Shown one piece after another: positions 1-5,381 of a stretch of DNA of 16,207 nt. The notes below the pieces were generated by a model. That model worked only from the letters and a program-made list of their open reading frames with translations, had not been told where the DNA came from and ran no database searches. This DNA comes from an uncultured Clostridia bacterium. Lineage in GTDB: Bacteria; Bacillota_A; Clostridia; TANB77; CAG-508. The translations under genes were made by a program, and so were the position numbers. Location of the stretch: positions 1 through 16,207 of the forward strand of contig CALXXB010000034.1 in assembly GCA_944392525.1 (NCBI GenBank). Direction: 5' to 3'. Within the stretch, counting starts at the first letter, position 1, and the number at the start of each line of letters is the position of its first letter.

Positions 1-687
1 AGAGCAAAACAAGTTAAAGTTCAAAAAGAAAATACAATTATAGTAGATGGTGCAGGAGACAAACAACAAATAGCTGATAGAGTTGCACAATTAAAAGCTC
101 AAATAAATGAAACAAAGAGTGACTATGATAAAGAAGGATTACAAGAAAGATTAGCAAAACTTGCAGGTGGAGTTGCAGTAATTGGTGTAGGTGCAGCAAC
201 AGAAGTTGAAATGAAAGATAAGAAATTAAGAATAGAAGATGCATTATCAGCAACAAAAGCAGCAGTTGAAGAAGGTATAGTTGCAGGTGGAGGAACAGCA
301 CTTCTAAATTGTACAGATAAAGTTCAAAAATTAGTAGATACTTTAAAAGACGGAGAAAAATTAGGTGCTGAAATCGTATTAAAAGCATTAGAAGAACCAG
401 CAAAACAAATTGCTAGAAATAGTGGATTAGAGCCAGCTGTTATTGTTGAAAAAGTTAAATCAGAAAAAGAAGGAATCGGATTTGACGCAGCAACAGAAAC
501 ATATGTTGATATGAAGAAAGCAGGAATCGTAGATCCAACTAAAGTAACAAGAAGTGCATTACAAAATGCAGCATCAATTGCATCTATGGTACTTACAACA
601 GAAAGTTTAGTAACAGATGTACCAGAAGAAAAATGTAATTGTGGTGGACACAACGATGGAGCAGCAGGAATGGAAGGAATGTATTAA
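1..687 (+). CDS. groEL: Chaperonin GroEL (Hsp60), C-terminal part, 5' truncated by window
   Basis: GroEL is the large chaperonin subunit; its double heptameric rings fold cytosolic proteins with ATP and the GroES lid. The frame is open from base 1, so 228 codons of the C-terminal part are present (a full GroEL is about 540 aa). The fragment reads through the end of the apical domain and the intermediate and equatorial domains. Recognisable family stretches are [33 protein letters not shown], the equatorial [12 protein letters not shown] and the final [10 protein letters not shown]. The tail after that is unusual: instead of a simple GGM repeat it reads [17 protein letters not shown], with a Cys-x-Cys and a His, though it keeps the Gly/Met ending. 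groES, if present, would lie upstream outside the window. A terminator follows 24 nt after the stop, so groEL is the last gene of its unit. Identification is certain. Confidence 0.97.
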   Translation, partial: RAKQVKVQKENTIIVDGAGDKQQIADRVAQLKAQINETKSDYDKEGLQERLAKLAGGVAVIGVGAATEVEMKDKKLRIEDALSATKAAVEEGIVAGGGTALLNCTDKVQKLVDTLKDGEKLGAEIVLKALEEPAKQIARNSGLEPAVIVEKVKSEKEGIGFDAATETYVDMKKAGIVDPTKVTRSALQNAASIASMVLTTESLVTDVPEEKCNCGGHNDGAAGMEGMY

Positions 688-710
688 TAAAATAGAATAA
701 TTGTAGATAC

Positions 711-757
711 TAAAAAGAGAGTAGGGAATGTAGCAAAATGCAGTCGCTACTCTTTTT
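711..757 (+). terminator. Intrinsic terminator of groEL
   Basis: Bases 714-724 pair with 747-757 over 11 positions, with one G-U pair. An alternative inner stem is GTAGC (730-734) with GCTAC (746-750), directly followed by TCTTTTT. It lies 24 nt after the groEL stop. The U-run is partly inside the longer stem, so the shorter inner hairpin plus U-run may be the active form. Confidence 0.65.
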
Positions 758-909
758 AAAAACAAAAATTTCTTTGGTTAAATTAGATGAAATAAAATAA
801 GAAAAAATTAAGAAAATTTTTTTATAAAAAATGTAACTTTTTTAGTTTTAAAATGTATATAAAGTGTATATGAAAATAAAAGGGGAATTTGATTTTAGGA
901 GAGGACACT

Positions 910-2154
910 ATGAAAAGTGATGATGAAATTAAGGTTGGTATTGGATTTGTAACAGGAAGGTCAAATGTATGTGATGTCATTAATAGTTATTATAAAGACA
1001 TATTAAATCAAATTGAAAAGACAAGTTATAATATAAAAGTAACATTTTTTATATTGTATGATACAACATATCAAGGGACACCTAAAGAAGAATTTTATAA
1101 AATAAATCCAGATGTTTTTAATAAATTTAATATTATTTACATATCACCTGAAGAAAGAGAAGAAGAAAAGAAAAGACTAGAAGAACAAAATATTCTTACA
1201 TATGAGGAAGCAGAGTTATTTTTTGGTAACGGACATGCTAAAGGAAGAAATACAGTATTATATTTCGCATTAAAGAATAAAATGGATTATTTATTATTTT
1301 GGGATGATGATGAATATCCAGTAGCATGTATTAAAGAAGAAGATAAAATTATTTGGAAAAAACAAGATAATGTTATAAAACATATTGAAGAGATGGAGAA
1401 AAATAATGCTGATGTAACAGTAGGCTATCATTGTGGATATATTTCACCAATCCCTTATTTAAATGTGAGTGATAACATTGAAGAAGATAATATACAGGAT
1501 TTTATAGAAGCTATAAGTAACGAACTAGTATCATATAAATCAATAAATGAAAAATTTAAGAAAGATAATGGTGTAACATTTGCAGAAGAAAGTTTAGCAA
1601 ATGGACAAGGTGCTTATGAGTTAAGAGGAGAAGATGGAAATAAATTTGTTGCAGGTTCTACTTTATGTTTAAATTTACAGCATATAGATAAAATACCAGC
1701 ATTTTATAATCCACCTTCTGCAAGAGGAGAAGATACATTCTTTTCTATGAATTTGGAGAATTCTAAAGTAATAAAAGTACCAGTATATCATTTTCATGAT
1801 GGGTTTTTAAAATATAAGAAAATAATGGATGGAGATTATCCAGAAAAATTTAAATTGATAAAAGCTAATGATAAAAATGTAGAAAAGAGATTTTTTAAGG
1901 CTTGTCAAGGATGGATTAAATATAAGCCATTATTACTATATATATTAAATAGAGAAGATTATGATTATCAAATAAGAAAGGTAAAAGTAAAGTTAAAAAG
2001 AAGTATTAGAAGAATAGACCATTTATTTGATCAAAGTAATTTTGAGAATTTAGTAAAACAATTAGATGAATATGATAGCAAAGTAGAAGAACATTATAAT
2101 GACTTCATTAGAATAAATGAAATATGGAATAATTTAAAAAAATCAATGACGTAA
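910..2154 (+). CDS. GT-A-fold glycosyltransferase-like protein, 414 aa
   Basis: Probable cytosolic glycosyltransferase of the GT-A (family-2-like) type; donor and acceptor are unknown. The N-terminus KVGIGFVTGRSNVCDVINSYY (about residues 8-28) looks like the first beta strand and helix of a nucleotide-sugar-binding fold. GHAKGRNTVLYFAL (109-122) precedes LLFWDDDEYP (128-137), whose aspartates 132-134 fit the metal-binding DxD motif. A GED triplet (273-275) fits the acceptor-side catalytic region, and HFHDG (294-298) could supply a metal-binding His. No signal peptide or membrane segment is seen, and the last 80 residues are Lys/Glu-rich and helical. A TTG at 889 would add seven residues but has no spaced ribosome site. 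ATG 910 has AGGAGAGG just upstream, so I use it. It appears monocistronic: no good promoter match is seen (only a weak TATAAA near 858), and a terminator overlaps its last codons. The general class is fairly sure, the function is not. Confidence 0.7.
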   Translation: MKSDDEIKVGIGFVTGRSNVCDVINSYYKDILNQIEKTSYNIKVTFFILYDTTYQGTPKEEFYKINPDVFNKFNIIYISPEEREEEKKRLEEQNILTYEEAELFFGNGHAKGRNTVLYFALKNKMDYLLFWDDDEYPVACIKEEDKIIWKKQDNVIKHIEEMEKNNADVTVGYHCGYISPIPYLNVSDNIEEDNIQDFIEAISNELVSYKSINEKFKKDNGVTFAEESLANGQGAYELRGEDGNKFVAGSTLCLNLQHIDKIPAFYNPPSARGEDTFFSMNLENSKVIKVPVYHFHDGFLKYKKIMDGDYPEKFKLIKANDKNVEKRFFKACQGWIKYKPLLLYILNREDYDYQIRKVKVKLKRSIRRIDHLFDQSNFENLVKQLDEYDSKVEEHYNDFIRINEIWNNLKKSMT

Positions 2155-2169
2155 GCTGTTGATTTTTTT
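2136..2169 (+). terminator. Intrinsic terminator overlapping the end of the glycosyltransferase gene
   Basis: AAAAAAATCAA (2136-2146) pairs perfectly with TTGATTTTTTT (2159-2169) around a 12-nt loop that contains the stop codon (2152-2154). The U-run is the 3' arm itself. The stem is AT-rich, so strength is uncertain. Confidence 0.6.
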
Positions 2170-2187
2170 GATGGTTTAAGTTATAAT
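2159..2187 (+). promoter_or_regulatory. Sigma-A-type promoter of tRNA-Thr
   Basis: TTGATT (2159-2164) and TATAAT (2182-2187) are separated by 17 bp. The predicted start near 2194 is about 12 nt before the mature tRNA. The -35 box is the first half of the upstream terminator's 3' arm. Confidence 0.65.
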
Positions 2188-2205
2188 AATTTTTGTATTA
2201 CATAT

Positions 2206-2281
2206 GCCCGAATAGCTCAGTTGGTAGAGCAACGGATTCGTAACCCGGAGGTCAGCAGTTCGATTCTGCTTTTGGGCACCA
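2206..2281 (+). tRNA. tRNA-Thr, anticodon CGT, with encoded CCA
   Basis: A 76-nt cloverleaf reading threonine codon ACG. The acceptor stem 2206-2212 pairs with 2271-2277 (one G-U). The D stem GCTC/GAGC closes AGTTGGTA. The anticodon loop TTCGTAA (2237-2243) has anticodon CGT at 2239-2241. The variable loop is AGGTC. The T stem AGCAG/CTGCT closes TTCGATT. The discriminator is A2278, followed by CCA at 2279-2281. The anticodon stem has only three Watson-Crick pairs: positions 27-43 are A/G and 31-39 are A/C. From memory, E. coli tRNA-Thr(CGT) also lacks a standard 27-43 pair, so the fold is still credible. It has its own promoter and terminator. Confidence 0.95.
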
Positions 2282-2290
2282 TTATATAAA

Positions 2291-2331
2291 AACTTACAAA
2301 CTGTAAATGTTTTGTAAGTTTTTTTATTTTT
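2291..2331 (+). terminator. Intrinsic terminator of tRNA-Thr
   Basis: AACTTACAAA (2291-2300) and TTTGTAAGTT (2311-2320) form a perfect 10-bp stem with a 10-nt loop. A T-rich run follows (2319-2331), starting 10 nt after the tRNA CCA end. Confidence 0.85.
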
Positions 2332-2340
2332 AAGAAATTG

Positions 2341-2370
2341 TTGTTCAAAAAAAGTAATCTATGATAGAAT
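2341..2370 (+). promoter_or_regulatory. Probable promoter of the 2407 membrane-protein gene
   Basis: TTGTTC (2341-2346) and TAGAAT (2365-2370) have an 18-bp spacer, with a TG-N extension just before the -10 box (TGA at 2362-2364). It sits directly after the tRNA terminator, so the next gene needs its own promoter. Confidence 0.45.
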
Positions 2371-2406
2371 AAAGATAGATTTATAGAAATGAAAAAGGGG
2401 ATTATT

Positions 2407-3009
2407 ATGGGAAGAGTATCAAATTTTTTTAAGACCAAAAAAATTGCAAAAATAATAGGTATAGTAATAATTATAATTGTTTTAATATTGGCAATTGGGT
2501 TATGGTCTATTTTTGGAGCTAGTTTTAAAGTAGTAGGTATCTTAGGGAAAATTAATGGAACATCTTATAGTTTAGAGAAAAGTAAAAGTAGTGCAGCTTA
2601 TAATGGAAGATGTAAAGTGAATGTTTATCCATCAGAGAATTTATATGTACCAGATCTTGTACAGGATCAAACGAATAAACAGGCGGTATTTTTGTATGTT
2701 GGAAGTGCTACAAGCAATAAAAAAGGTGCTGTTTCTATAACTGTTGAGTCGATGGCTGAGGTAAGTGATAGTATTGTAAGTAGTTTTAACACAATAACAA
2801 GTACAAAAGAACCAACAATAAGTAGAGAATATAATACTTTAAATTATTTTGTTTATAATGGAAGAAATTATTTCTATAACTTAAATCCATATGGAATAAT
2901 GTTTACAACACCAATAAATAATAATTATCTATATTGGGTTATGGTTCAAGATTATAGTAATTTAACAAAAGAGGATATAGAGTCAATACTTTATTTTGAG
3001 GTTGTATAA
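2407..3009 (+). CDS. Single-pass membrane protein of unknown function, 200 aa
   Basis: I do not recognise this family. A short Lys/Arg-rich N-terminus (residues 1-15) is followed by one strongly hydrophobic segment (about 15-38, IIGIVIIIIVLILAIGLWSI). That is typical of an uncleaved signal anchor leaving the remaining 160 residues outside the cell. The outer part is Ser/Thr/Asn/Tyr-rich. It holds NVYPSENLYVP (72-82), a beta-rich stretch AVFLYVGSATSN (93-104) and a Tyr/Phe-rich half (142-180) containing NGRNYFYNLNPYGIMF, like a secreted beta-sheet domain. No lipobox or sortase motif is seen. ATG 2389 would add six residues but has no ribosome site; ATG 2407 has AAAAGGGG 7 nt upstream, so I chose it. 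It probably forms its own unit between the tRNA terminator and the promoter at 3024. No terminator is evident after it. Confidence 0.75.
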   Translation: MGRVSNFFKTKKIAKIIGIVIIIIVLILAIGLWSIFGASFKVVGILGKINGTSYSLEKSKSSAAYNGRCKVNVYPSENLYVPDLVQDQTNKQAVFLYVGSATSNKKGAVSITVESMAEVSDSIVSSFNTITSTKEPTISREYNTLNYFVYNGRNYFYNLNPYGIMFTTPINNNYLYWVMVQDYSNLTKEDIESILYFEVV

Positions 3010-3023
3010 ACTAGATGTTGAAA

Positions 3024-3052
3024 TTTACAAAAAGGCTAAAATGTGCTATAAT
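3024..3052 (+). promoter_or_regulatory. Strong extended -10 promoter of the first paralog cassette
   Basis: TTTACA (3024-3029) and TATAAT (3047-3052) are separated by 17 bp, with TGC just before the -10 box (extended TG-N). The predicted start near 3059 coincides with the first base of the leader hairpin. Confidence 0.7.
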
Positions 3053-3058
3053 AGTAGT

Positions 3059-3087
3059 ATGCAGAATGTTTTTACTCCATTTTGCAT
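3059..3087 (+). promoter_or_regulatory. 5' leader hairpin of the first paralog cassette
   Basis: ATGCAGAATG (3059-3068) pairs with CATTTTGCAT (3078-3087) over 10 positions with one G-U, closing the loop TTTTTACTC. It would lie at the very 5' end of the transcript. The CTCC at the loop/stem border (3075-3078) is complementary to GGAG in the ribosome site (3122-3125). The second cassette has a hairpin at the same place with a similar loop but a different stem. The hairpin is seen in the sequence; a regulatory role is inference. Confidence 0.4.
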
Positions 3088-3130
3088 CTTGGTTTTGTCA
3101 GCAGGTAAAAATATTTTTTTGGGAGGAATT

Positions 3131-3553
3131 ATGTCTAAGAAAGACTACGATTACGTTGTCGAAATGATGCGTAAATATCAAGAGGAGGAAGGAACAGAGT
3201 ATAGGATTGACTATGGGATGATTGCTGGAAATCTGATTATTGATGGCAAGGATGGCAAGAAGGAAGTAAGTTTGGACGTTAAGCAGCGTTTTATGGAACT
3301 CTACATAATCTATGTGGAGACTCTGATGAAGGAGAATAAAAGTCCACTTGCTATCTTCATGTTTCATGGAGAGCATTTCAAGATGGTACGCAGGAACCCT
3401 CTTAGAAGAGGAATGGTCTACATCGAGGATGACCTGAGGGCGATAACAAAACTGCTACCAGAACTTCCTGAAGGTGAATTCTATGTCTTTCCGGCACTTC
3501 AAATTATCCGCTCGGAAGAGGGTGAAGAGCCCTTTATTCTCGTAAGGAGGTAG
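3131..3553 (+). CDS. Small protein of unknown family, 140 aa (paralog A of a tandem pair)
   Basis: No family is recognised. It is a soluble, charged protein with no signal peptide, membrane segment or Cys motif. The N-terminal 25 residues (MSKKDYDYVVEMMRKYQEEE onward) are absent from the second paralog. From about residue 34 the two proteins align. Shared landmarks are KKEVS (43-47), a helix ending in YV (about 58-62), VRRN..RRGMVYIEDDL (86-102), ITKLLPELPEGEFYVFP (105-121) and a final II.S..G stretch. The frame is open further upstream, but ATG 3131 has GGGAGG at 3121-3126 with a good spacer and lies after the promoter, so it is the start. Sampled 60-base lines are about 43-47% G+C, with CTG, CTC, CGC and GGC codons that the neighbours avoid, suggesting recent acquisition. 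It is a single-gene unit with its own promoter and terminator. No nuclease, toxin or DNA-binding signature is visible. Confidence 0.75.
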   Translation: MSKKDYDYVVEMMRKYQEEEGTEYRIDYGMIAGNLIIDGKDGKKEVSLDVKQRFMELYIIYVETLMKENKSPLAIFMFHGEHFKMVRRNPLRRGMVYIEDDLRAITKLLPELPEGEFYVFPALQIIRSEEGEEPFILVRR

Positions 3554-3562
3554 TCGAGCATT

Positions 3563-3592
3563 AGGTCAGCTTCGTGTAGGAGCTGGCCTTTT
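3563..3592 (+). terminator. Terminator of paralog A
   Basis: AGGTCAGCT (3563-3571) pairs with AGCTGGCCT (3581-3589), 9 bp with one G-U, followed by only four T (3589-3592). The stem is strong but the U-run is short. Its core GCCAGCT/AGCTGGC recurs in the terminator of paralog B. Confidence 0.65.
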
Positions 3593-3594
3593 GC

Positions 3595-3624
3595 TTGCAA
3601 AAAACAGAAAAAACAGGATATAAT
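3595..3624 (+). promoter_or_regulatory. Promoter of the second paralog cassette
   Basis: TTGCAA (3595-3600) and TATAAT (3619-3624) are separated by 18 bp. They lie immediately after the terminator of paralog A, with a 74-nt leader before the next start codon. Confidence 0.65.
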
Positions 3625-3628
3625 GTGC

Positions 3629-3658
3629 TTGATTAAAGGTATTGACTCCTTTTTTCAG
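3629..3658 (+). promoter_or_regulatory. 5' leader hairpin of the second paralog cassette
   Basis: Bases 3629-3639 pair with 3648-3658: nine pairs including one G-U, with two T-T mismatches in the middle, closing the loop TATTGACT. The loop resembles TTTTTACTC of the first cassette, and both are followed by CC, while the stems differ. CTCC (3646-3649) could pair with GGAG (3690-3693) of the ribosome site. It begins near the predicted transcription start (about 3631). A regulatory role is inference. Confidence 0.35.
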
Positions 3659-3698
3659 TTAATGTAGGCAACTAGTAAAATAATTTTGGGGAGAAAAA

Positions 3699-4043
3699 AT
3701 GAGTGATTATGCAAGTGTTGTTTCAGAAAGACTTTGTATTCGAAGCGGAGAAAAAAGGAAAGAAGTATCTGGACAGGTACGTAAGAAGTTTGATGCCCTT
3801 CTTTATAAGTATGTATCAAAAGAAAGAAAACTGATAAAAACAAGACCAATCAGTATTATCTTTCAAAATCCAGTGACTCCTTATATGAGAAGGAATTATA
3901 GAAATGGAGTGACTTATATTGAAAAAAGTTTAGCTCCAGTGACAAGAGAACTTCCTTCTCTTGATGAAGGAGAATACTATGAATTTCCTGGTGTAGAGTT
4001 GATTATAGAAAGTGATGGTGAAGGAACAATCTATTTTAGATAA
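3699..4043 (+). CDS. Small protein of unknown family, 114 aa (paralog B of a tandem pair)
   Basis: Diverged homolog of the protein just upstream; no known family is recognised. Shared elements in order are KRKEVS (19-24), an amphipathic helix to YKYV (36-39), P.SIIF (50-55), MRRNYRNGVTYIEKSL (63-78), VTRELPSLDEGEYYEFPGVE (80-99) and IIESDGEG (101-108). It lacks the roughly 25-residue N-terminal extension of paralog A. It is small, soluble and charged, with a single Cys and no membrane segment. ATG 3699 has GGGGAG at 3688-3693. Its base composition is nearer the genome average than that of paralog A, so either the two arrived separately or this one has adapted longer. It has its own promoter, leader and strong terminator, so the pair looks like a duplication of a whole transcription unit rather than an operon. 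The conserved RRN..G..YIE and LP.L.EGE(F/Y)Y.FP blocks suggest a real folded domain. Confidence 0.75.
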   Translation: MSDYASVVSERLCIRSGEKRKEVSGQVRKKFDALLYKYVSKERKLIKTRPISIIFQNPVTPYMRRNYRNGVTYIEKSLAPVTRELPSLDEGEYYEFPGVELIIESDGEGTIYFR

Positions 4044-4052
4044 GCATAACAC

Positions 4053-4092
4053 AAAGAGCCAGCTGAAATATTTTTTATCAGTTGGTTCTTTT
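4053..4092 (+). terminator. Terminator of paralog B
   Basis: Bases 4053-4066 (core AGAGCCAGCTGA) pair with 4078-4091 over 14 positions with two G-U pairs, around an 11-nt AT loop. The 3' arm ends in TTTT. It begins 10 nt after the stop codon. Confidence 0.8.
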
Positions 4093-4119
4093 ATATATAG
4101 AAAAAATAAGCAAAAACAG

Positions 4120-4148
4120 TACACAGATTTGGAAAAGTATGGTATACT
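4120..4148 (+). promoter_or_regulatory. Candidate extended -10 promoter of the flavodiiron operon
   Basis: TATACT (4143-4148) is preceded by TGG (4140-4142), an extended -10 motif. The -35 position (4120-4125, TACACA) is poor. The -10 overlaps a small dyad, GTATA-CTAT-TATAC (4142-4155), which could be an operator or chance. Confidence 0.4.
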
Positions 4149-4190
4149 ATTATACAATGAGGGAGAAAATGTAAAAAGGAGGAAAATGTT

Positions 4191-5360
4191 ATGGCAGATA
4201 TGAAAATATCAGAAGATATTACTTGGATTGGTGCAAGTGATAATGACTTAAAATTATTTGAAAGTCAATATGTATTAGAGCACGGAATGAGTTATAATTC
4301 ATATTTAATAAAAGATGAGAAAAATGTAGTTTTAGATACTATAGATGAGAATGTAACTAATGTTTGGAAAGATAATTTATCAAAAGCATTAGAAGGAGAA
4401 AAGCCAGATTATTTAATAATTTCACATATGGAACCAGACCATGCTTATAATATAGGTGTTCTTGCTAAAGAATATCCTGATATGAAACTAGTAGGAAATC
4501 AAATGACATTTAATATGCTTACAAATTTCTTTAGTGACATAGATTTAAGTAGTAGAAAAGTAATTGTAACAGAAGGTGATGTATTAGACATAGGAAAACA
4601 TAAATTACAATTTTTTATGGCTCCTATGGTTCATTGGCCAGAGGTAATGGTAACATATGAACAGACAGAAAAAATACTATTTTCAGCAGATGGATTTGGA
4701 AAATTTGGTTCATTAGACCATGATGAGGAGTGGGACTGTGAAGCAAGAAGATATTATTTTGGAATTGTGGGAAAATATGGTGTGCAAGTACAAGCATTAT
4801 TAAAGAAAGCAGCTACATTAGATATAAAAATGATCTGCCCATTACATGGACCAATATTAAAAGAAAATTTAAGTTATTATATAAATAAGTATGATGTATG
4901 GAGCAAATATGAACCAGAAGAAGAAGGAATATTTATTGCAACAGCAAGTATCTATGGAAATACTTTAAATGCAGCAAAAGAAATGAAAGATATATTGGAG
5001 AAAAAAGGTGCTAAAAAAGTTGTTGTATCAGATTTAGCAAGAGAAGATTGGGCAGAGTGTGTAGAAGATGCTTTTAGATATTCTAAATTAATAGTTGCAG
5101 CATCTAGCTATAATATGGGAATATTCCCACCAATGGAGCATTTCTTAAGACATTTAAAAGATAGAAATTACCAAAATAGAACAGTTGGAATAATAGAAAA
5201 TGGTTCTTGGGCACCTTCAGCAGGAAGAGGAATGAAAGCAATTGTAGGAGAAATGAAAGATATAAATTTGGTAGAACCAATGGTTACTATTAAATCAAGA
5301 ATGAATGAAGAAAATAGAAAGCAAATGGAAGATTTAGCAGATGAGATGTTGAAAAATTAG
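4191..5360 (+). CDS. FprA-type flavodiiron protein (A-type flavoprotein), 389 aa
   Basis: Soluble flavodiiron protein that reduces O2 to water and/or NO to N2O in the cytosol of anaerobes, usually fed electrons by rubredoxin or a similar partner. The N-terminal metallo-beta-lactamase-like domain (about 1-245) has a complete di-iron set: His79, Glu81 and Asp83 in SHMEPDH, His148 (MVHWPEV), Asp167 (SADGFG) and His219 (CPLHGP). The flavodoxin domain (about 250-389) starts IFIATASIYGNTLNAA, fitting the FMN phosphate loop, and continues with AASSYNMGIFPPM and IIENGSWAPSAGRGM near the flavin. Length matches the two-domain (class A) type; there is no rubredoxin or flavin-reductase extension. ATG 4191 has AAGGAGG 8 nt upstream. 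ftsY follows after 21 nt, so they are probably co-transcribed. Whether O2 or NO is the main substrate cannot be read from the sequence. Confidence 0.93.
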   Translation: MADMKISEDITWIGASDNDLKLFESQYVLEHGMSYNSYLIKDEKNVVLDTIDENVTNVWKDNLSKALEGEKPDYLIISHMEPDHAYNIGVLAKEYPDMKLVGNQMTFNMLTNFFSDIDLSSRKVIVTEGDVLDIGKHKLQFFMAPMVHWPEVMVTYEQTEKILFSADGFGKFGSLDHDEEWDCEARRYYFGIVGKYGVQVQALLKKAATLDIKMICPLHGPILKENLSYYINKYDVWSKYEPEEEGIFIATASIYGNTLNAAKEMKDILEKKGAKKVVVSDLAREDWAECVEDAFRYSKLIVAASSYNMGIFPPMEHFLRHLKDRNYQNRTVGIIENGSWAPSAGRGMKAIVGEMKDINLVEPMVTIKSRMNEENRKQMEDLADEMLKN

Positions 5361-5381
5361 GACTTAGGAGGACGACTAATT

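Noticed and set aside
38..403. Leu-rich minus-strand ORF inside groEL, with similar ones in ftsY, the UPF0182 gene, the amylase gene and dnaE
   Set aside because: These are antisense shadows of AT-rich coding sequence, with extreme Leu/Phe/Ile content and no ribosome sites.
858..863. TATAAA as the -10 box for the glycosyltransferase gene
   Set aside because: The sequence is almost all A/T here and no matching -35 box lies at 16-18 bp, so the match has no weight.
2217..2438. 73-aa minus-strand ORF reading through the tRNA
   Set aside because: Its end (PKSRIELLTSGLRIRCSTN) is the well-known false translation of the antisense strand of a tRNA gene; the rest crosses the tRNA terminator.
2996..3130. 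N-terminal extension of paralog A in an open frame
   Set aside because: It would start before the promoter (3024-3052) and overlap the end of the previous gene. ATG 3131 has a proper GGGAGG site.
3024..4092. Toxin-antitoxin or anti-phage defence pair
   Set aside because: The two proteins are paralogs with separate promoters and terminators, without nuclease, DNA-binding or membrane signatures. Tandem duplication fits better than a toxin-antitoxin operon, though a defence role is not excluded.
4012..4203. 63-aa plus-strand ORF between paralog B and the flavodiiron gene
   Set aside because: It runs through a terminator hairpin and a promoter, has no ribosome site at its start, and overlaps real genes at both ends.
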